From assembly GCA_965230005.1 (NCBI GenBank), contig OZ245934.1, forward strand, positions 1,302,001-1,366,000: a DNA stretch of 64,000 nt. Direction: 5' to 3'. This stretch comes from SZUA-309 sp965230005. GTDB taxonomy: Bacteria > Pseudomonadota > Gammaproteobacteria > Pseudomonadales > Azotimanducaceae. The position numbers were made by a program, and so were the translations under genes. How positions within the stretch are numbered: the first letter of the stretch is position 1; every line of letters begins with the position of its first letter. Below the pieces are notes generated by a model, which had not been told where the DNA came from, searched no databases, and saw only the letters and a program-made list of their open reading frames with translations. Below are positions 17,102-27,012 of the stretch, one piece after another.

Positions 17102-19791
17102 CGGACGTTGACGAGAACGCAGACTCAGCCAGCGCGAGCGAGAGCAAGGAACGTTACGGCAGCGGTCCCGGGGCCTTCGTGGAATCGCTCCGATCGCGCC
17201 TCGCCGAACACGACGCCACACTCGCCGACCGCTACTGGGCACGGCACAACGTCGAGGACCTCATCGCCGAGCGCACGGCGTTCATCGACGAGCTGCTGCG
17301 CGAGATCTGGGCCCATTCGATTCCGGAAAAAGCCAATCGGGAAATGGCCCTTTACGCCGTCGGTGGATATGGCCGGGGTGAACAGTTTCCGCACTCAGAC
17401 GTCGATCTGCTGATCATCGCCCGTCGACCGACGGTCTGGCGCGATGAGGTCCGCCAGTTTCTGCACCTGCTCTACGACCTGAATCTGGATATCGGCCACA
17501 GCGTCCGCCGCCTCGCCGACTGCAAAGCGGAAGCCAACCGCGACATCACCATCGCCACCGCGATGTACGAGCGGCGCCTGCTGATCGGTCCGGAACGGAT
17601 CGTAAAAAAGCTCGATCGCATCATGGCATCGAAACGCCTCTGGCCATCGGACAAGTTCTTCCGGGCCAAGCGCAACGAACAGGATGCGCGGCACGCCCAG
17701 TACGACAACGTCGAGTACGGTCTCGAACCCAACCTGAAGGCGTCACCGGGAGGGCTTCGCGATCTACAGACGGCCCAGTGGGTGTTTCAGCGTCAGTTCG
17801 GCACCAGCGAAGCCAAAGACCTCGAAGAACTGGGCGCCCTGACCGGTCAGGAACGGCTCTGGCTCGAAGACGGCCGGCGCTTCCTCTGGTGGGTCCGCTT
17901 CGGTCTGCATCTGCTCGCCGGCCGGAAAGAAGACCGGCTCACCTTCGAGTACCAGCGAGGGCTCGCCGAACGCCTGGGCTTTGCCGATACAGACGCGCGA
18001 CTGGGCGTAGAGCGCTTCATGAAGCTCTACTATCAGCACGTGCTCGCACTGCGGGAAGTCAACGACATCGTGCTGCAGTACTTCGACGAATCGATCCTGC
18101 GCAGTCGCGAGAAGCCCGTCATCGAGCCCATCAACGAGCGCTTTCAGATCCGCAACAACTACATGGAGATCACGGCTGCGAACGTGTTCGAACAGACACC
18201 GAGCGCGCTCCTCGAGATGTTCGTGATCATGGCCAATCGGCGCGACATCTCCGGTGTGCGGGCCGATACGATTCGAGCGGTGCGCGATCATCTGCATCTC
18301 ATCGACGACGATTTCCGTCAGGCGCCCGAGAACACCAAACTGTTCATGGACCTGCTGAAAGCGCCCTACACCCTCGTCTCGCAGCTCACGCGCATGCGCC
18401 GCTATGGAATCCTGGGCAGGTACCTGCCGGAATTCGGTGCCATCGTCGGTCAGATGCAGCACGACCTCTTCCACATTTATACGGTCGACGCGCACACCAT
18501 GATGGTGATCCGCAACATGCGCCGCTTCCACTACCGCTCGAGCGAGGAACACTTCCCGGTCGCCTGCCACTGTGTCCGCAACCTGCCGAAGGTGGAGCTC
18601 CTCTACATCGCCGGTCTCTATCACGACATCGGCAAAGGCCGGGGCGGCGACCACTCGGAGCTCGGTGCCGTCGACGCCATTGCCTTCTGTCGGCGTCACG
18701 GCCTCACGGAAGATGATACGGAGCTCGTCGACTGGCTCGTACGCCAGCATCTGCTCATGTCGAGCGTGGCCCAGCGTCAGGACATTTACGATCCGGACGT
18801 GATTCACGAATTCGCGACCGAGGTGAAGTCTGAGCGCCGCCTGGACTACCTCTACGCCCTGACCGTGGCGGACATCAATGCCACTAACCCGACGCTCTGG
18901 AACAACTGGCGGGCGACCTTGCTCAGGCAGCTTTATGGGGAAACGCGGAAAGCCCTGCGCAGGGGACTCGAGTCTCCCATGGACCGCCAGGCGAGCATCA
19001 ATGCCGTGCGTGAAAGCGCCCTGGAAAAGCTCGTCAGTCGCGGTCTGACTGCGGCCGAGGTGGAAGCCATCTGGACCGTTGCCGGTGACGACTTCTTCCT
19101 CCGGCATACGGCCCGTCAGGCCGCGGACGTGACCGCCGCCATCGCCGCCCACGAAGGCAACGGGCCACTGGTCCTGGTACTGGAACGGCGCGGCCAGGTG
19201 TCAGAAGAAGGTGCAACGGAACTGTGTATCTACACCCGCGACCGGGAGCGTCTCTTCGCCAATACCGTCAGCGCGCTGTCACAGCTGGGTCTGTCCGTGC
19301 ACGACGCCAACATTCATACGGCGGAGAACGGCTGGTGTCTGAACTCGTTCATCGTGCTTGATGAAGAGGGGCGCGCGCCAGGGCGCGGCAAGAGTCAGCG
19401 GGACTCGCTGATCAGCAAGCTCACGGGCATTCTCGAAGACCCGCAGCTCAGCCTGAGTCCTGCACGAAGACGCCTGTCACGGCAGTTGAAACAGCTGCCA
19501 ACGCCGACGGAAGTGACCCTGACCCCGCGCGGCGGCCCACGCACCTACGAACTGACGGTGATCGCCGCCGACCGACCGGGCCTCCTGGCCGGCATCGGGC
19601 TCCTCTTCGCGGAACTCGGCGTCGACCTGGTCGGCGCTCGCATTGCCACCCTCGGGGAGCGGGTCGAGGACGTGTTCACGATTCACGACGCGAACGCGCC
19701 GGAAGGCAGCACGACGGAAGAACGCGCCTACCTGCTGGCCAATGCCTTGCGCCAGGGCCTCGAGGCACAGATTGCCCAGGACTTCTCATGA
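17098..19791 (+). CDS. glnD: Bifunctional uridylyltransferase/uridylyl-removing enzyme GlnD
   Basis: Senses glutamine and modifies PII proteins by adding or removing UMP, controlling nitrogen assimilation. I take the TTG at 17098, overlapping the map stop (TTGA), giving 897 residues, close to the family norm. The nucleotidyltransferase motif GGYGRGEQFPHSDVD lies at residues 89-103. The HD hydrolase motif YHDIGKGRGGDHS is near residue 509. Two C-terminal ACT domains bind glutamine (ERLFANTVSALSQLG and ADRPGLLAGIGLLFAELG). The start is uncertain by some tens of residues. Confidence 0.93.
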   Translation: MTDVDENADSASASESKERYGSGPGAFVESLRSRLAEHDATLADRYWARHNVEDLIAERTAFIDELLREIWAHSIPEKANREMALYAVGGYGRGEQFPHSDVDLLIIARRPTVWRDEVRQFLHLLYDLNLDIGHSVRRLADCKAEANRDITIATAMYERRLLIGPERIVKKLDRIMASKRLWPSDKFFRAKRNEQDARHAQYDNVEYGLEPNLKASPGGLRDLQTAQWVFQRQFGTSEAKDLEELGALTGQERLWLEDGRRFLWWVRFGLHLLAGRKEDRLTFEYQRGLAERLGFADTDARLGVERFMKLYYQHVLALREVNDIVLQYFDESILRSREKPVIEPINERFQIRNNYMEITAANVFEQTPSALLEMFVIMANRRDISGVRADTIRAVRDHLHLIDDDFRQAPENTKLFMDLLKAPYTLVSQLTRMRRYGILGRYLPEFGAIVGQMQHDLFHIYTVDAHTMMVIRNMRRFHYRSSEEHFPVACHCVRNLPKVELLYIAGLYHDIGKGRGGDHSELGAVDAIAFCRRHGLTEDDTELVDWLVRQHLLMSSVAQRQDIYDPDVIHEFATEVKSERRLDYLYALTVADINATNPTLWNNWRATLLRQLYGETRKALRRGLESPMDRQASINAVRESALEKLVSRGLTAAEVEAIWTVAGDDFFLRHTARQAADVTAAIAAHEGNGPLVLVLERRGQVSEEGATELCIYTRDRERLFANTVSALSQLGLSVHDANIHTAENGWCLNSFIVLDEEGRAPGRGKSQRDSLISKLTGILEDPQLSLSPARRRLSRQLKQLPTPTEVTLTPRGGPRTYELTVIAADRPGLLAGIGLLFAELGVDLVGARIATLGERVEDVFTIHDANAPEGSTTEERAYLLANALRQGLEAQIAQDFS

Positions 19792-19801
19792 GGGAGCGTC
19801 G

Positions 19802-21007
19802 ATGAATCCACGTCTCGGCGAGCTCGAGGCTTATCCCTTCGAACGCATGAACGCGCTGAAAGCCGGCACGACCGGCAACCCCGCCCATGCGCCCGTTGCG
19901 CTGTCCATCGGTGAACCCAAACACCCACCGCCGGACTTTGTCGTTGCCGCGCTGACTGATCCGGACGCGCTGACCGCCGATCTCGCCACCTATCCAGCGA
20001 CGCGAGGGGCGGAGACGCTCCGGGAACAGATCGGCCGATGGATCGGCCACCGCTTCCGGGCGACCGTCGACCCTGCCACCGAGGTGCTTCCCGTTGCCGG
20101 CACGCGGGAAGCCCTGTTCTCCTTTGCCCAGGCTGTCTGCGGCCGCAAAACCGATGCGATCGGCATCCTGCCGAATCCCTTCTACCAGATCTATGAAGGC
20201 GCGGTGCTGCTGGCGGGTGCGAGCCCTTATTTTGTTAACTGCACGGCGGCGAGCGATTTTCTCCCGGACTACCGGAGCATTCCTGAGCGCATCTGGGCGC
20301 GCTGTGAGCTGCTCTATCTCTGCTCGCCGGGGAATCCGACGGGACGCTGTCTCGACCGGGGGACCCTGCTCTGGCTCATCGAGCAGGCCGATCGCCACGA
20401 CTTCGTGATCGCGGCCGACGAGTGCTACTCAGAGCTTTATCCGGACGAAGCGACACCACCGCCAGGGCTGCTGGAAGTTGCCGCTGCCGCCGGTCGCACC
20501 GACTTCGCACGCTGCGTGGTTTTCCACAGCCTGTCCAAGCGCTCGAATCTGCCCGGGCTGCGCTCGGGCTTCGTCGCCGGTGATCGACAAATCCTCGCCG
20601 ATTACTTTCAATACCGGACCTACGAGGGCTGCGCCCTCGGCGCTCACGTGCAGAGGGCGAGCGAGCTCGCCTGGGCCGACGAAGCTCACGTGCTGGCAAA
20701 CCGCGCCCTGTACCGGGAGAAATTCACGGCTCTGACGCCGATCCTCAGCTCGACCTTCGACTTCACCGCGCCGGAAGGCGGCTTCTACCACTGGCTCGAC
20801 GTCCGTGGGGACGACACCGCCTTCACCCTGGGGCTCTTTCGCGACGAACACATCACGGTGCTGCCGGGCAGTTTCCTCAGCAGGACGGCTCATGGGCTGA
20901 ACCCCGGCGCCGGCTACGTCCGCGTCGCCTGGGTGGCCCCGCTCGAGGACTGCCTCGACGCGGCGCGACGGTTGACACGCTGGGCGGCAGAGAATGTGGT
21001 AGCGTAG
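19802..21007 (+). CDS. dapC: Succinyldiaminopimelate transaminase
   Basis: PLP-dependent aminotransferase of the succinylase route to meso-diaminopimelate and lysine. The ATG at 19802 follows GAGGGAG and yields 401 residues starting MNPRLGELEAYPFERM. The class I aminotransferase motifs SPGNPTG, AADECYSELY and the PLP lysine block HSLSKRSNLPGLRSG (lysine near residue 245) are present. Position between glnD and dapD supports this rather than a general aminotransferase. Confidence 0.93.
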   Translation: MNPRLGELEAYPFERMNALKAGTTGNPAHAPVALSIGEPKHPPPDFVVAALTDPDALTADLATYPATRGAETLREQIGRWIGHRFRATVDPATEVLPVAGTREALFSFAQAVCGRKTDAIGILPNPFYQIYEGAVLLAGASPYFVNCTAASDFLPDYRSIPERIWARCELLYLCSPGNPTGRCLDRGTLLWLIEQADRHDFVIAADECYSELYPDEATPPPGLLEVAAAAGRTDFARCVVFHSLSKRSNLPGLRSGFVAGDRQILADYFQYRTYEGCALGAHVQRASELAWADEAHVLANRALYREKFTALTPILSSTFDFTAPEGGFYHWLDVRGDDTAFTLGLFRDEHITVLPGSFLSRTAHGLNPGAGYVRVAWVAPLEDCLDAARRLTRWAAENVVA

Positions 21008-21052
21008 CGGCCCTTCAGAAACCCTTCGCCCTCATGGGCCATTGGAATCAAG

Positions 21053-22063
21053 ATGAGTGAGATTTACGCCTTCGGCATAGGCGTTTCCGCCACGGACGCG
21101 GCGGGCGCCCCCCTCGACTGTTATTTCCCGGCGCCTCTGAAAACCGTCACCGGCGGCACGGCAGCCGCCATCGAGGCGCACTTCGAGACGGGCACGGCCA
21201 GCGCCGATGCCTCGACCGTGGCAGCGTTCCTCGACGCCGCCGCCGACCCGGCGCTGGATCCGGTCAAGCCGCTCCTCGACGGCAACCGCCCCCTGACCGT
21301 TGTGCGACTCGACGAGGACGGTCCCATCGGTTCGGTGGCCGAGGCTTATCTGAAGCTGCACCTGCTCTCGCATCGGCTGGCGCTGCCGAACAGTCAGAAT
21401 CTGGACAACATCTTTGCACACCTGCCGAACGTCGCCTGGACCAGCGATGGGCCTGTCGCCATCGGCGAGATCGACGCCGCGCTGGCTTCAGCCCGTGCCG
21501 CCGGTCGGCCCCTGGACGTTTACTCCGTGGACAAGTTTCCGCGCATGACCAACTACGTGATTCCGGCGGGCGTGCGCATTGCCGATGCGAGCCGCGTCCG
21601 CCTCGGTGCCTATCTCGGTGAAGGCACGACGGTCATGCACGAGGGTCAGATCAACTTCAACGCCGGCGCGCTGGGCCCGGGCATGATCGAAGGCCGGATC
21701 AGCCAGGGCGTTACCGTGGGCGCACACAGCGACCTCGGCGGCTCCTCGAGCACCATGGGCACCCTCTCCGGCGGTGGCGAAATCGTCATCAGCGTTGGCG
21801 AACACTGTCTCATCGGTGCCAACGGGGGCACCGGCATTCCCCTCGGCGACCGCTGCACCATTGCGGCCGGGGTCTACATCACCGCGGGCACGCCGGTTGT
21901 CGTCCTCGATGAAGATGGCAACGAGCTGCAGATGGTGAAGGCCCGGGAACTGGCGGGCGCATCGGACCTGCTGTTTATCCAGAACAGCAGCAACGGGCGC
22001 ATCGAGTGCCGAACGAACCGCAAAGCCATCGCCCTTAACGAGGCGCTGCACGCGCACAACTGA
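21053..22063 (+). CDS. dapD: Tetrahydrodipicolinate N-succinyltransferase
   Basis: Succinylates tetrahydrodipicolinate in lysine and diaminopimelate synthesis. The 336-residue protein belongs to the longer DapD type known from Pseudomonas and actinobacteria. A left-handed beta-helix region runs from about residue 165 to 290 (YLGEGTTVMHEGQINFNAG, GRISQGVTVGAHSDLGG, LIGANGGTGIPLGDRCTIA). It lies 45 bases after dapC and 2 bases before dapE. Confidence 0.95.
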   Translation: MSEIYAFGIGVSATDAAGAPLDCYFPAPLKTVTGGTAAAIEAHFETGTASADASTVAAFLDAAADPALDPVKPLLDGNRPLTVVRLDEDGPIGSVAEAYLKLHLLSHRLALPNSQNLDNIFAHLPNVAWTSDGPVAIGEIDAALASARAAGRPLDVYSVDKFPRMTNYVIPAGVRIADASRVRLGAYLGEGTTVMHEGQINFNAGALGPGMIEGRISQGVTVGAHSDLGGSSSTMGTLSGGGEIVISVGEHCLIGANGGTGIPLGDRCTIAAGVYITAGTPVVVLDEDGNELQMVKARELAGASDLLFIQNSSNGRIECRTNRKAIALNEALHAHN

Positions 22064-22065
22064 CC

Positions 22066-23238
22066 GTGAACGCTGCCGACACCGCGGCGGACGCCCAGAC
22101 TGTCGCGGGCCTTACCGCCAGACTCATCGAGCGGGAGAGCGTCACACCGGACGATGCCGGCTGTCAGGCGCTCATGGCCGAACTCCTCGAGGACCAGGGC
22201 TTCAGGGTCACCTCGCTGCCCTTCGGAGACGTCGACAATCTCTGGGCCGTTCGCGGGCACAGCGGCGGGAACGCCGCTGAACCGATGATCGTCTTCGCGG
22301 GCCACACGGACGTGGTGCCCAGCGGTCCGGCGGACGCCTGGCGTTCACCCCCGTTTACCCCGACGGTCGCCGACGGCCTGCTCTATGGCCGCGGCGCGGC
22401 CGATATGAAAGGCAGCCTGGCAGCCATGATTAAGGCAACCGGCGCCTTCATCGAGCGTTACCCGGAACACGCCGGCAGCATCGCCTATCTGATCACCAGT
22501 GACGAGGAAGGCGTGGCCATCGACGGCACGGTCCGCGTCGTCGACTGGCTCGAAGCTGAAGGCATCATCCCGACCCACTGCATCGTCGGCGAACCCTCGT
22601 CTTCCAGGCGCCTGGGCGACGTGATCCGTATCGGGCGCCGCGGCTCCCTGAACGGCCGGCTGCAGGTCGCCGGCGCACAGGGGCACGTTGCTTATCCCGA
22701 TCAGGCCGACAATCCGATCCATAAAGCCCTTGCAGGGCTCAAGGCCCTCACGGAAACGCATTGGGACAACGGCAACGCTGCCTTTCCGCCGACCAGCTTT
22801 CAGATTTCGAACATCAACGCCGGCACGGGCGCGACGAACGTCATCCCCGGCACGCTGGACGTGCTGTTCAACTTCCGCTTCTCCACGGAACAGACCGCCT
22901 CCGGCCTCGAGGAAAAAGCCGCGGCCATCCTCGCCGAGCACGGCGTTCAAGATCCGGTCGAATGGGCCCTCTCCGGTAACCCTTTTCAGACCGCCAGCGA
23001 TGCTTTCATCGATCTGGTCAGCAACAGCATCGAGGCCGAGCAGGGCTTTCGGCCGGAAGCCTCGACCGGTGGCGGCACCTCCGACGGCCGCTTCATTGCC
23101 AGGCTGGGGACGGAGATCGTCGAGCTCGGTCCCGTCAACGCAACGATTCACTCCATCGACGAGCACGTCGCGATTGCCGATCTCAGTCGCCTCGCCCGCA
23201 TCTATGAAGGGATCCTGACGCGGCTGCTCTGTTCATGA
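22066..23238 (+). CDS. dapE: Succinyl-diaminopimelate desuccinylase
   Basis: Zinc M20 peptidase that releases LL-diaminopimelate from its succinyl form. It starts with GTG two bases after the dapD stop. The 390 residues include the metal motifs FAGHTDVVPSG, YGRGAADMKGSLAAM and TSDEEGVAIDGT, and the C-terminal ligand histidine in VNATIHSIDEHV. It completes a dapC-dapD-dapE cluster, which is less common than scattered dap genes. Confidence 0.96.
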   Translation: MNAADTAADAQTVAGLTARLIERESVTPDDAGCQALMAELLEDQGFRVTSLPFGDVDNLWAVRGHSGGNAAEPMIVFAGHTDVVPSGPADAWRSPPFTPTVADGLLYGRGAADMKGSLAAMIKATGAFIERYPEHAGSIAYLITSDEEGVAIDGTVRVVDWLEAEGIIPTHCIVGEPSSSRRLGDVIRIGRRGSLNGRLQVAGAQGHVAYPDQADNPIHKALAGLKALTETHWDNGNAAFPPTSFQISNINAGTGATNVIPGTLDVLFNFRFSTEQTASGLEEKAAAILAEHGVQDPVEWALSGNPFQTASDAFIDLVSNSIEAEQGFRPEASTGGGTSDGRFIARLGTEIVELGPVNATIHSIDEHVAIADLSRLARIYEGILTRLLCS

Positions 23239-23265
23239 GCTCGCGAAGCACGGTGCAGAACCACC

Positions 23266-23985
23266 GTGGGTAAGGCGATCGTCCTCGGGGTGCTCATTTT
23301 CCTGGTGGTGATCGTCGCCCGGGCACCGGCTTCGCTGATCACCACGGCACTCCCCACCCAGGCACCGGCGCAGCTCGTGAATCTCGATGGCACGCTCTGG
23401 CAGGGCGCCGGGGATCTGCTCGTCGAAGGTGTGGCCATCGGCCGCCTCGACTGGCAAATCCAACCTGTCACATTTCTGCAAGGTCGCGTTGGCTATGATC
23501 TCGGATTGTCAGGCAGCGAACTCAGCCTCGAAGGCGAGGCTTCCACGGGATTTACCGGTTCCGAAGCGGCCTTGAACGGCAGCGTTGGCGCCGCGTTCGT
23601 CAACCGGTGGCTGGCGCCCTATTACATCAATCTCGCTGGAACCTTCACGATCGACCACCTAACCACGACTCTCTCCGGCACCGGACCATTGCCGGAGCAG
23701 CTGGACGGACGGCTCAGCTGGGACGGCGGACCGGTCAGCTATCGCCTGTCAGGAAAAATGCATTCCTCCGCCCTGCCTCCCATGCGAGCCGAGCTCGGTC
23801 CCGGTGCGGAGGCGGTCGCTTTCGCAGAAGGCGAGGCAACGCCGCTCCTGACCGCGGAACTGAAAGCCGACGGATTTGCCAAAATTGGTGTGACCAAGTA
23901 CCTGACCCGACTTCTCGGACAGCCTTGGCCAGGAGGTGACCCGGATCACGCCGTAGTGCTGGAGGTAGAGGAGCAAGTTTTTTAA
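23266..23985 (+). CDS. gspN: Type II secretion system protein N
   Basis: Accessory inner-membrane protein of type II secretion. A GTG start gives 239 residues: one N-terminal membrane segment (about residues 4-20), then a mostly beta periplasmic domain with the NLDGTLWQGAGDLLV and RLDWQIQPVTFLQGR patterns typical of GspN. Repeated short blocks such as LSLEGEAS follow. It begins 27 bases after dapE and precedes gspC and gspD, which supports the call. Sequence conservation in this family is low, so confidence is moderate. Confidence 0.82.
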   Translation: MGKAIVLGVLIFLVVIVARAPASLITTALPTQAPAQLVNLDGTLWQGAGDLLVEGVAIGRLDWQIQPVTFLQGRVGYDLGLSGSELSLEGEASTGFTGSEAALNGSVGAAFVNRWLAPYYINLAGTFTIDHLTTTLSGTGPLPEQLDGRLSWDGGPVSYRLSGKMHSSALPPMRAELGPGAEAVAFAEGEATPLLTAELKADGFAKIGVTKYLTRLLGQPWPGGDPDHAVVLEVEEQVF

Positions 23986-24030
23986 GATCATGGTCTGACT
24001 GTGGGCTGTGGATCTTTCAAAATTTCAACA

Positions 24031-24051
24031 ACTTACGGGACGAACGTAAGT
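24031..24051. repeat. Inverted repeat in the gspN-gspC gap
   Basis: ACTTACG, a seven-base spacer, then CGTAAGT: perfect 7-bp arms in a locally AT-rich stretch about 95 bases before the chosen gspC start. There is no T tract, so it looks more like a regulator site than a terminator. It may control gspC-gspD separately from gspN. That role is inference. Confidence 0.45.
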
Positions 24052-24146
24052 AGCGTGAAGGGTCGAAAACTGAGAGTCTAGAAGCAGGACTCGTGAGCGA
24101 TTGCCCCGGCCTCGACGTCAGAGTGCAGGGACAGCAGGAAAAGAAT

Positions 24147-25031
24147 GTGGGACTGAGCGAGCTGGGCGCAAAACTGGTGGAGCCGACCCGATGGATCGTC
24201 ATCGGCGGCATCGCCTTCACGCTCGCCAATACGGTGCTGTTCTTTCTGGCACCACCAGCAGGAGACACTGAGCAGGCAGGTCCCCAACCCGCCATCAAAG
24301 CACCCGATCGGCGTCCTACCGTCAGCATCAACGCCATCCTGTCGCGCAACCTCTTCGGTGAAGCCGACGCCAGTGGCGCCGAGGTGGACAGCGGCTTGCC
24401 GGCCGTGGAAACCCGCCTGCCCCTAGAACTCCTCGGCGTCTTCGTCGCCGAAGAGCCGGAGGCTTCGGCGGCGATCGTTGCACAGAAGGGCAAGGGTGGA
24501 GAAACCTATCTCGTGGGCGCAACGCTGCCGGGAAACGCGAAACTCATCGAAGTCCATCCGGAACATATCGTGCTGCGCCGTGCCGGCGCCCGGGAAACTC
24601 TGCGCTTCCCGCAGGTGGCGAGCAATCAGCTGCTGGCCGAACCGCCCCGGGCGCAAGCCCCAACGCCTTCGGCGCAACGCACACCACCGCCAGCCTCTGC
24701 GCCGGCAGAGACGCCGCGGGAGCTCGTCAGCAACTATCGCGACCGCATCGAGAGCGACCCGGAAGGCGCCTTGAAGGATATCGGCATCACTCCGGTGGCC
24801 GACGGCAGCGCTCAGGGCTACCGCCTGGATGATTCGGCGACGCGATCACCCTACCTGAGTCAGACCGGCCTGCAGCCCGGCGACGTGGTGCTGTCCGTTA
24901 ACGGCCAGCCGGTAGGCAACATTCAACAGGATCGGCGCCAGCTTGATAACATCCTGGCCCAGGGCTCTGCCCGGATCGAAGTACAGCGGGGAACTCGGCG
25001 GTTTTTCGTCACCGCCTCACTTAAGCAATGA
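24147..25031 (+). CDS. gspC: Type II secretion system protein C
   Basis: Inner-membrane linker between the cytoplasmic platform and the GspD secretin. I choose the GTG at 24147, seven bases after AGGA, giving 294 residues; a GTG at 24093 in the same frame has a poorly spaced site. Features: membrane segment IVIGGIAFTLANTVLFFLA, homology region with SINAILSRNLFGEA and LPLELLGVFVAEEP, a proline-alanine-rich linker, and a C-terminal PDZ-like domain (LQPGDVVLSVNGQPVGNIQQ). Its stop overlaps gspD (ATGA). Confidence 0.9.
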   Translation: MGLSELGAKLVEPTRWIVIGGIAFTLANTVLFFLAPPAGDTEQAGPQPAIKAPDRRPTVSINAILSRNLFGEADASGAEVDSGLPAVETRLPLELLGVFVAEEPEASAAIVAQKGKGGETYLVGATLPGNAKLIEVHPEHIVLRRAGARETLRFPQVASNQLLAEPPRAQAPTPSAQRTPPPASAPAETPRELVSNYRDRIESDPEGALKDIGITPVADGSAQGYRLDDSATRSPYLSQTGLQPGDVVLSVNGQPVGNIQQDRRQLDNILAQGSARIEVQRGTRRFFVTASLKQ

Positions 25032-26965
25032 ACAGACTCTCGAGGTTCAAGCGCCTGCGGGTGCTGACGGTCGTCATCACCCTGCTCGCAGGCACCTTCG
25101 CAGCGCCTCTGGCCCTCGCGCAAAGCGCTGACGACCAGACCTGGAAGATCAACATCAAGAATGCGGATCTGAAAGAGTTCGTCGCGCAGGTGGCCGCAAT
25201 CACCGGTAAGACCTTCGTCGTCGATCCGCGGGTAAAGGGCAACGTCACGGTAATCTCCAGCACTTCCATGGACCAGGACGCCGTGTATGCGCTGTTCCTG
25301 TCCGTGCTCCGGGTACACAACTTCATCGCTATGCCCTCCGGCAACGTCATTCGCATCACGCCGAACGCGCAAGGCAAGCAGACGCCGGGGCCGGACGGTG
25401 CGCTGGGGGAAATTGCGCCGGAAGAACTCGTGACCCGGGTCATCGCCGCACAGAACGTCGATTCCGCCGAGCTTGTTAAGATTCTCCGGCCGCTCATGGC
25501 CCAGTACGGACATCTCGCCGCCGTCGCCGAGCCCAACATCGTCATCGTCAGCGACCACGCCAACAACATCCGCCGACTCATGACGATCATCGAAGAGATC
25601 GACGTCGCCGACGAGGACGAAATCGTGCTGGTTCAGCTCGATCACACCTGGGTGGGTACCGTCGTCGCCATGCTCGAGCGGGTCGCTCCCGATCAGATCG
25701 GTCAGGGAGCCGTGGGTCCGCAGAAGATCAACCTGGTCGCCAACGAGCGGAACAACACCCTGGTGGTGCGTGGCAAATCCCGCCCGGTGGCTGAACTGTT
25801 GAAGATCATCGCGAAGCTGGATCAACCGGCAACGAACGCCGGTTCGACCCGCGTCTTCTATCTGAGCTACGGCGACGCACCAACGATCACGGAAGTACTG
25901 AACGGCATCATCGGCAACAGCGCCGAAGAAGAAGGCGCGCAGGAAACCTCAATCCAGGCGGACGAGTCCCTGAACGCCATCGTCGTTCGTGCCGAACGCA
26001 ACCGCATCGCCGAGATCGAAGAGATCATCCGCAAGCTGGACGTGCGCCGGGCGCAGGTGCTCATCGAAGCCGCCGTGGTCGAGGTCTCCATGACGGACAC
26101 CCGCGATCTGGGCGTTGATCTTGCCGTCGTCGATCAGGGCGGCAGCGAAACGTCGAGCACGCCGTTGTTCACGAGCCCTCTCAGCGGTGCCATCCAGAGC
26201 CTCATCAGCGGAGCGACTGATGACGATGGTAACGTCGATCTCCTGACCGGCGTCTTCTCGCTGACCGATCCGACCCTGGGTGTGGCCAAGGTCGACATGG
26301 ACGGCGTGACCTTCGCCGCCACCATTCAGGCGCTGCAGACGAACTCGAACGCCAACCTGCTGTCCACGCCGAGCATCATTACCCTGGACAACCAGGAAGC
26401 AAAAATTGTCGTCGGTAACGAGGTCCCTTTCCGAACCGGCTCCTTCTCGACCACCGGCGATGGCTCCCAGAACCCCTTCACCACCATCCAGCGTGAGGAT
26501 GTCGGGCTGCAGTTGACGGTGACGCCGCACGTGCACGATGGCGAGACCGTGCGCCTGGAAGTTTCTCAGGAAATCACCAACATCGTCCCGGAAGCGCCGA
26601 TTGGTAATGCCGGTTTCTCCGATGTGGTCACTTCCAAGCGCACCATTGAGACCGCCGTGCTGGCCGATGACCGGCAGACAATCATTCTCGGCGGCCTGAT
26701 TCAGGACGACATCACCGTCAACGATGCCAGAGTTCCTTTCCTCGGCAGTGTCCCTGGCCTGGGTTGGCTCTTCCGCAGCGAGTCCAAATCCAACACCAAG
26801 CGCAATCTGCTAATCTTCCTGCGCCCTACGGTAATCAGGGATGCCAGCGGTGCAGACATCGAGACGCAGCGTAAATTCGAGGAAATCTGGGAGGTGGACA
26901 TCCTCATTCCCGGCGCCGGCGCACCCTCGAACGATCCTTCCGAACTCTTCGACGGGCGTAAGTGA
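25028..26965 (+). CDS. gspD: Type II secretion system secretin
   Basis: Forms the outer-membrane channel through which folded proteins leave the cell. The 645 residues begin with a signal peptide ending near ALAQS, then N0 (INIKNADLKEFVAQVAAITG), three N-domain repeats, and the secretin domain with ANLLSTPSIITLDNQEAKIV, VPFRTGSF and VGLQLTVTPHV. The end is short, with no long S-domain beyond the LIFLRPTVIRD block. No gspE-gspM genes follow; plsB is next. Confidence 0.96.
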   Translation: MNRLSRFKRLRVLTVVITLLAGTFAAPLALAQSADDQTWKINIKNADLKEFVAQVAAITGKTFVVDPRVKGNVTVISSTSMDQDAVYALFLSVLRVHNFIAMPSGNVIRITPNAQGKQTPGPDGALGEIAPEELVTRVIAAQNVDSAELVKILRPLMAQYGHLAAVAEPNIVIVSDHANNIRRLMTIIEEIDVADEDEIVLVQLDHTWVGTVVAMLERVAPDQIGQGAVGPQKINLVANERNNTLVVRGKSRPVAELLKIIAKLDQPATNAGSTRVFYLSYGDAPTITEVLNGIIGNSAEEEGAQETSIQADESLNAIVVRAERNRIAEIEEIIRKLDVRRAQVLIEAAVVEVSMTDTRDLGVDLAVVDQGGSETSSTPLFTSPLSGAIQSLISGATDDDGNVDLLTGVFSLTDPTLGVAKVDMDGVTFAATIQALQTNSNANLLSTPSIITLDNQEAKIVVGNEVPFRTGSFSTTGDGSQNPFTTIQREDVGLQLTVTPHVHDGETVRLEVSQEITNIVPEAPIGNAGFSDVVTSKRTIETAVLADDRQTIILGGLIQDDITVNDARVPFLGSVPGLGWLFRSESKSNTKRNLLIFLRPTVIRDASGADIETQRKFEEIWEVDILIPGAGAPSNDPSELFDGRK

Positions 26966-26974
26966 GCGCCCGTC
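26951..26974 (+). terminator. Possible weak terminator at the end of gspD
   Basis: GACGGGCG and CGCCCGTC form an 8-bp stem around an 8-base loop that contains the gspD stop codon. Only CCTTCTCCT follows, so the T tract is poor. It could terminate weakly or slow ribosomes and polymerase at the operon end; plsB starts 39 bases later. Confidence 0.35.
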
Positions 26975-27012
26975 CCTTCTCCTGGTCCGGTTGCTAGCCA
27001 CCGGCTGAATCC

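Noticed and set aside
17764..19152. 462-codon minus-strand frame
   Set aside because: Antisense to glnD, whose domains cover the whole region.
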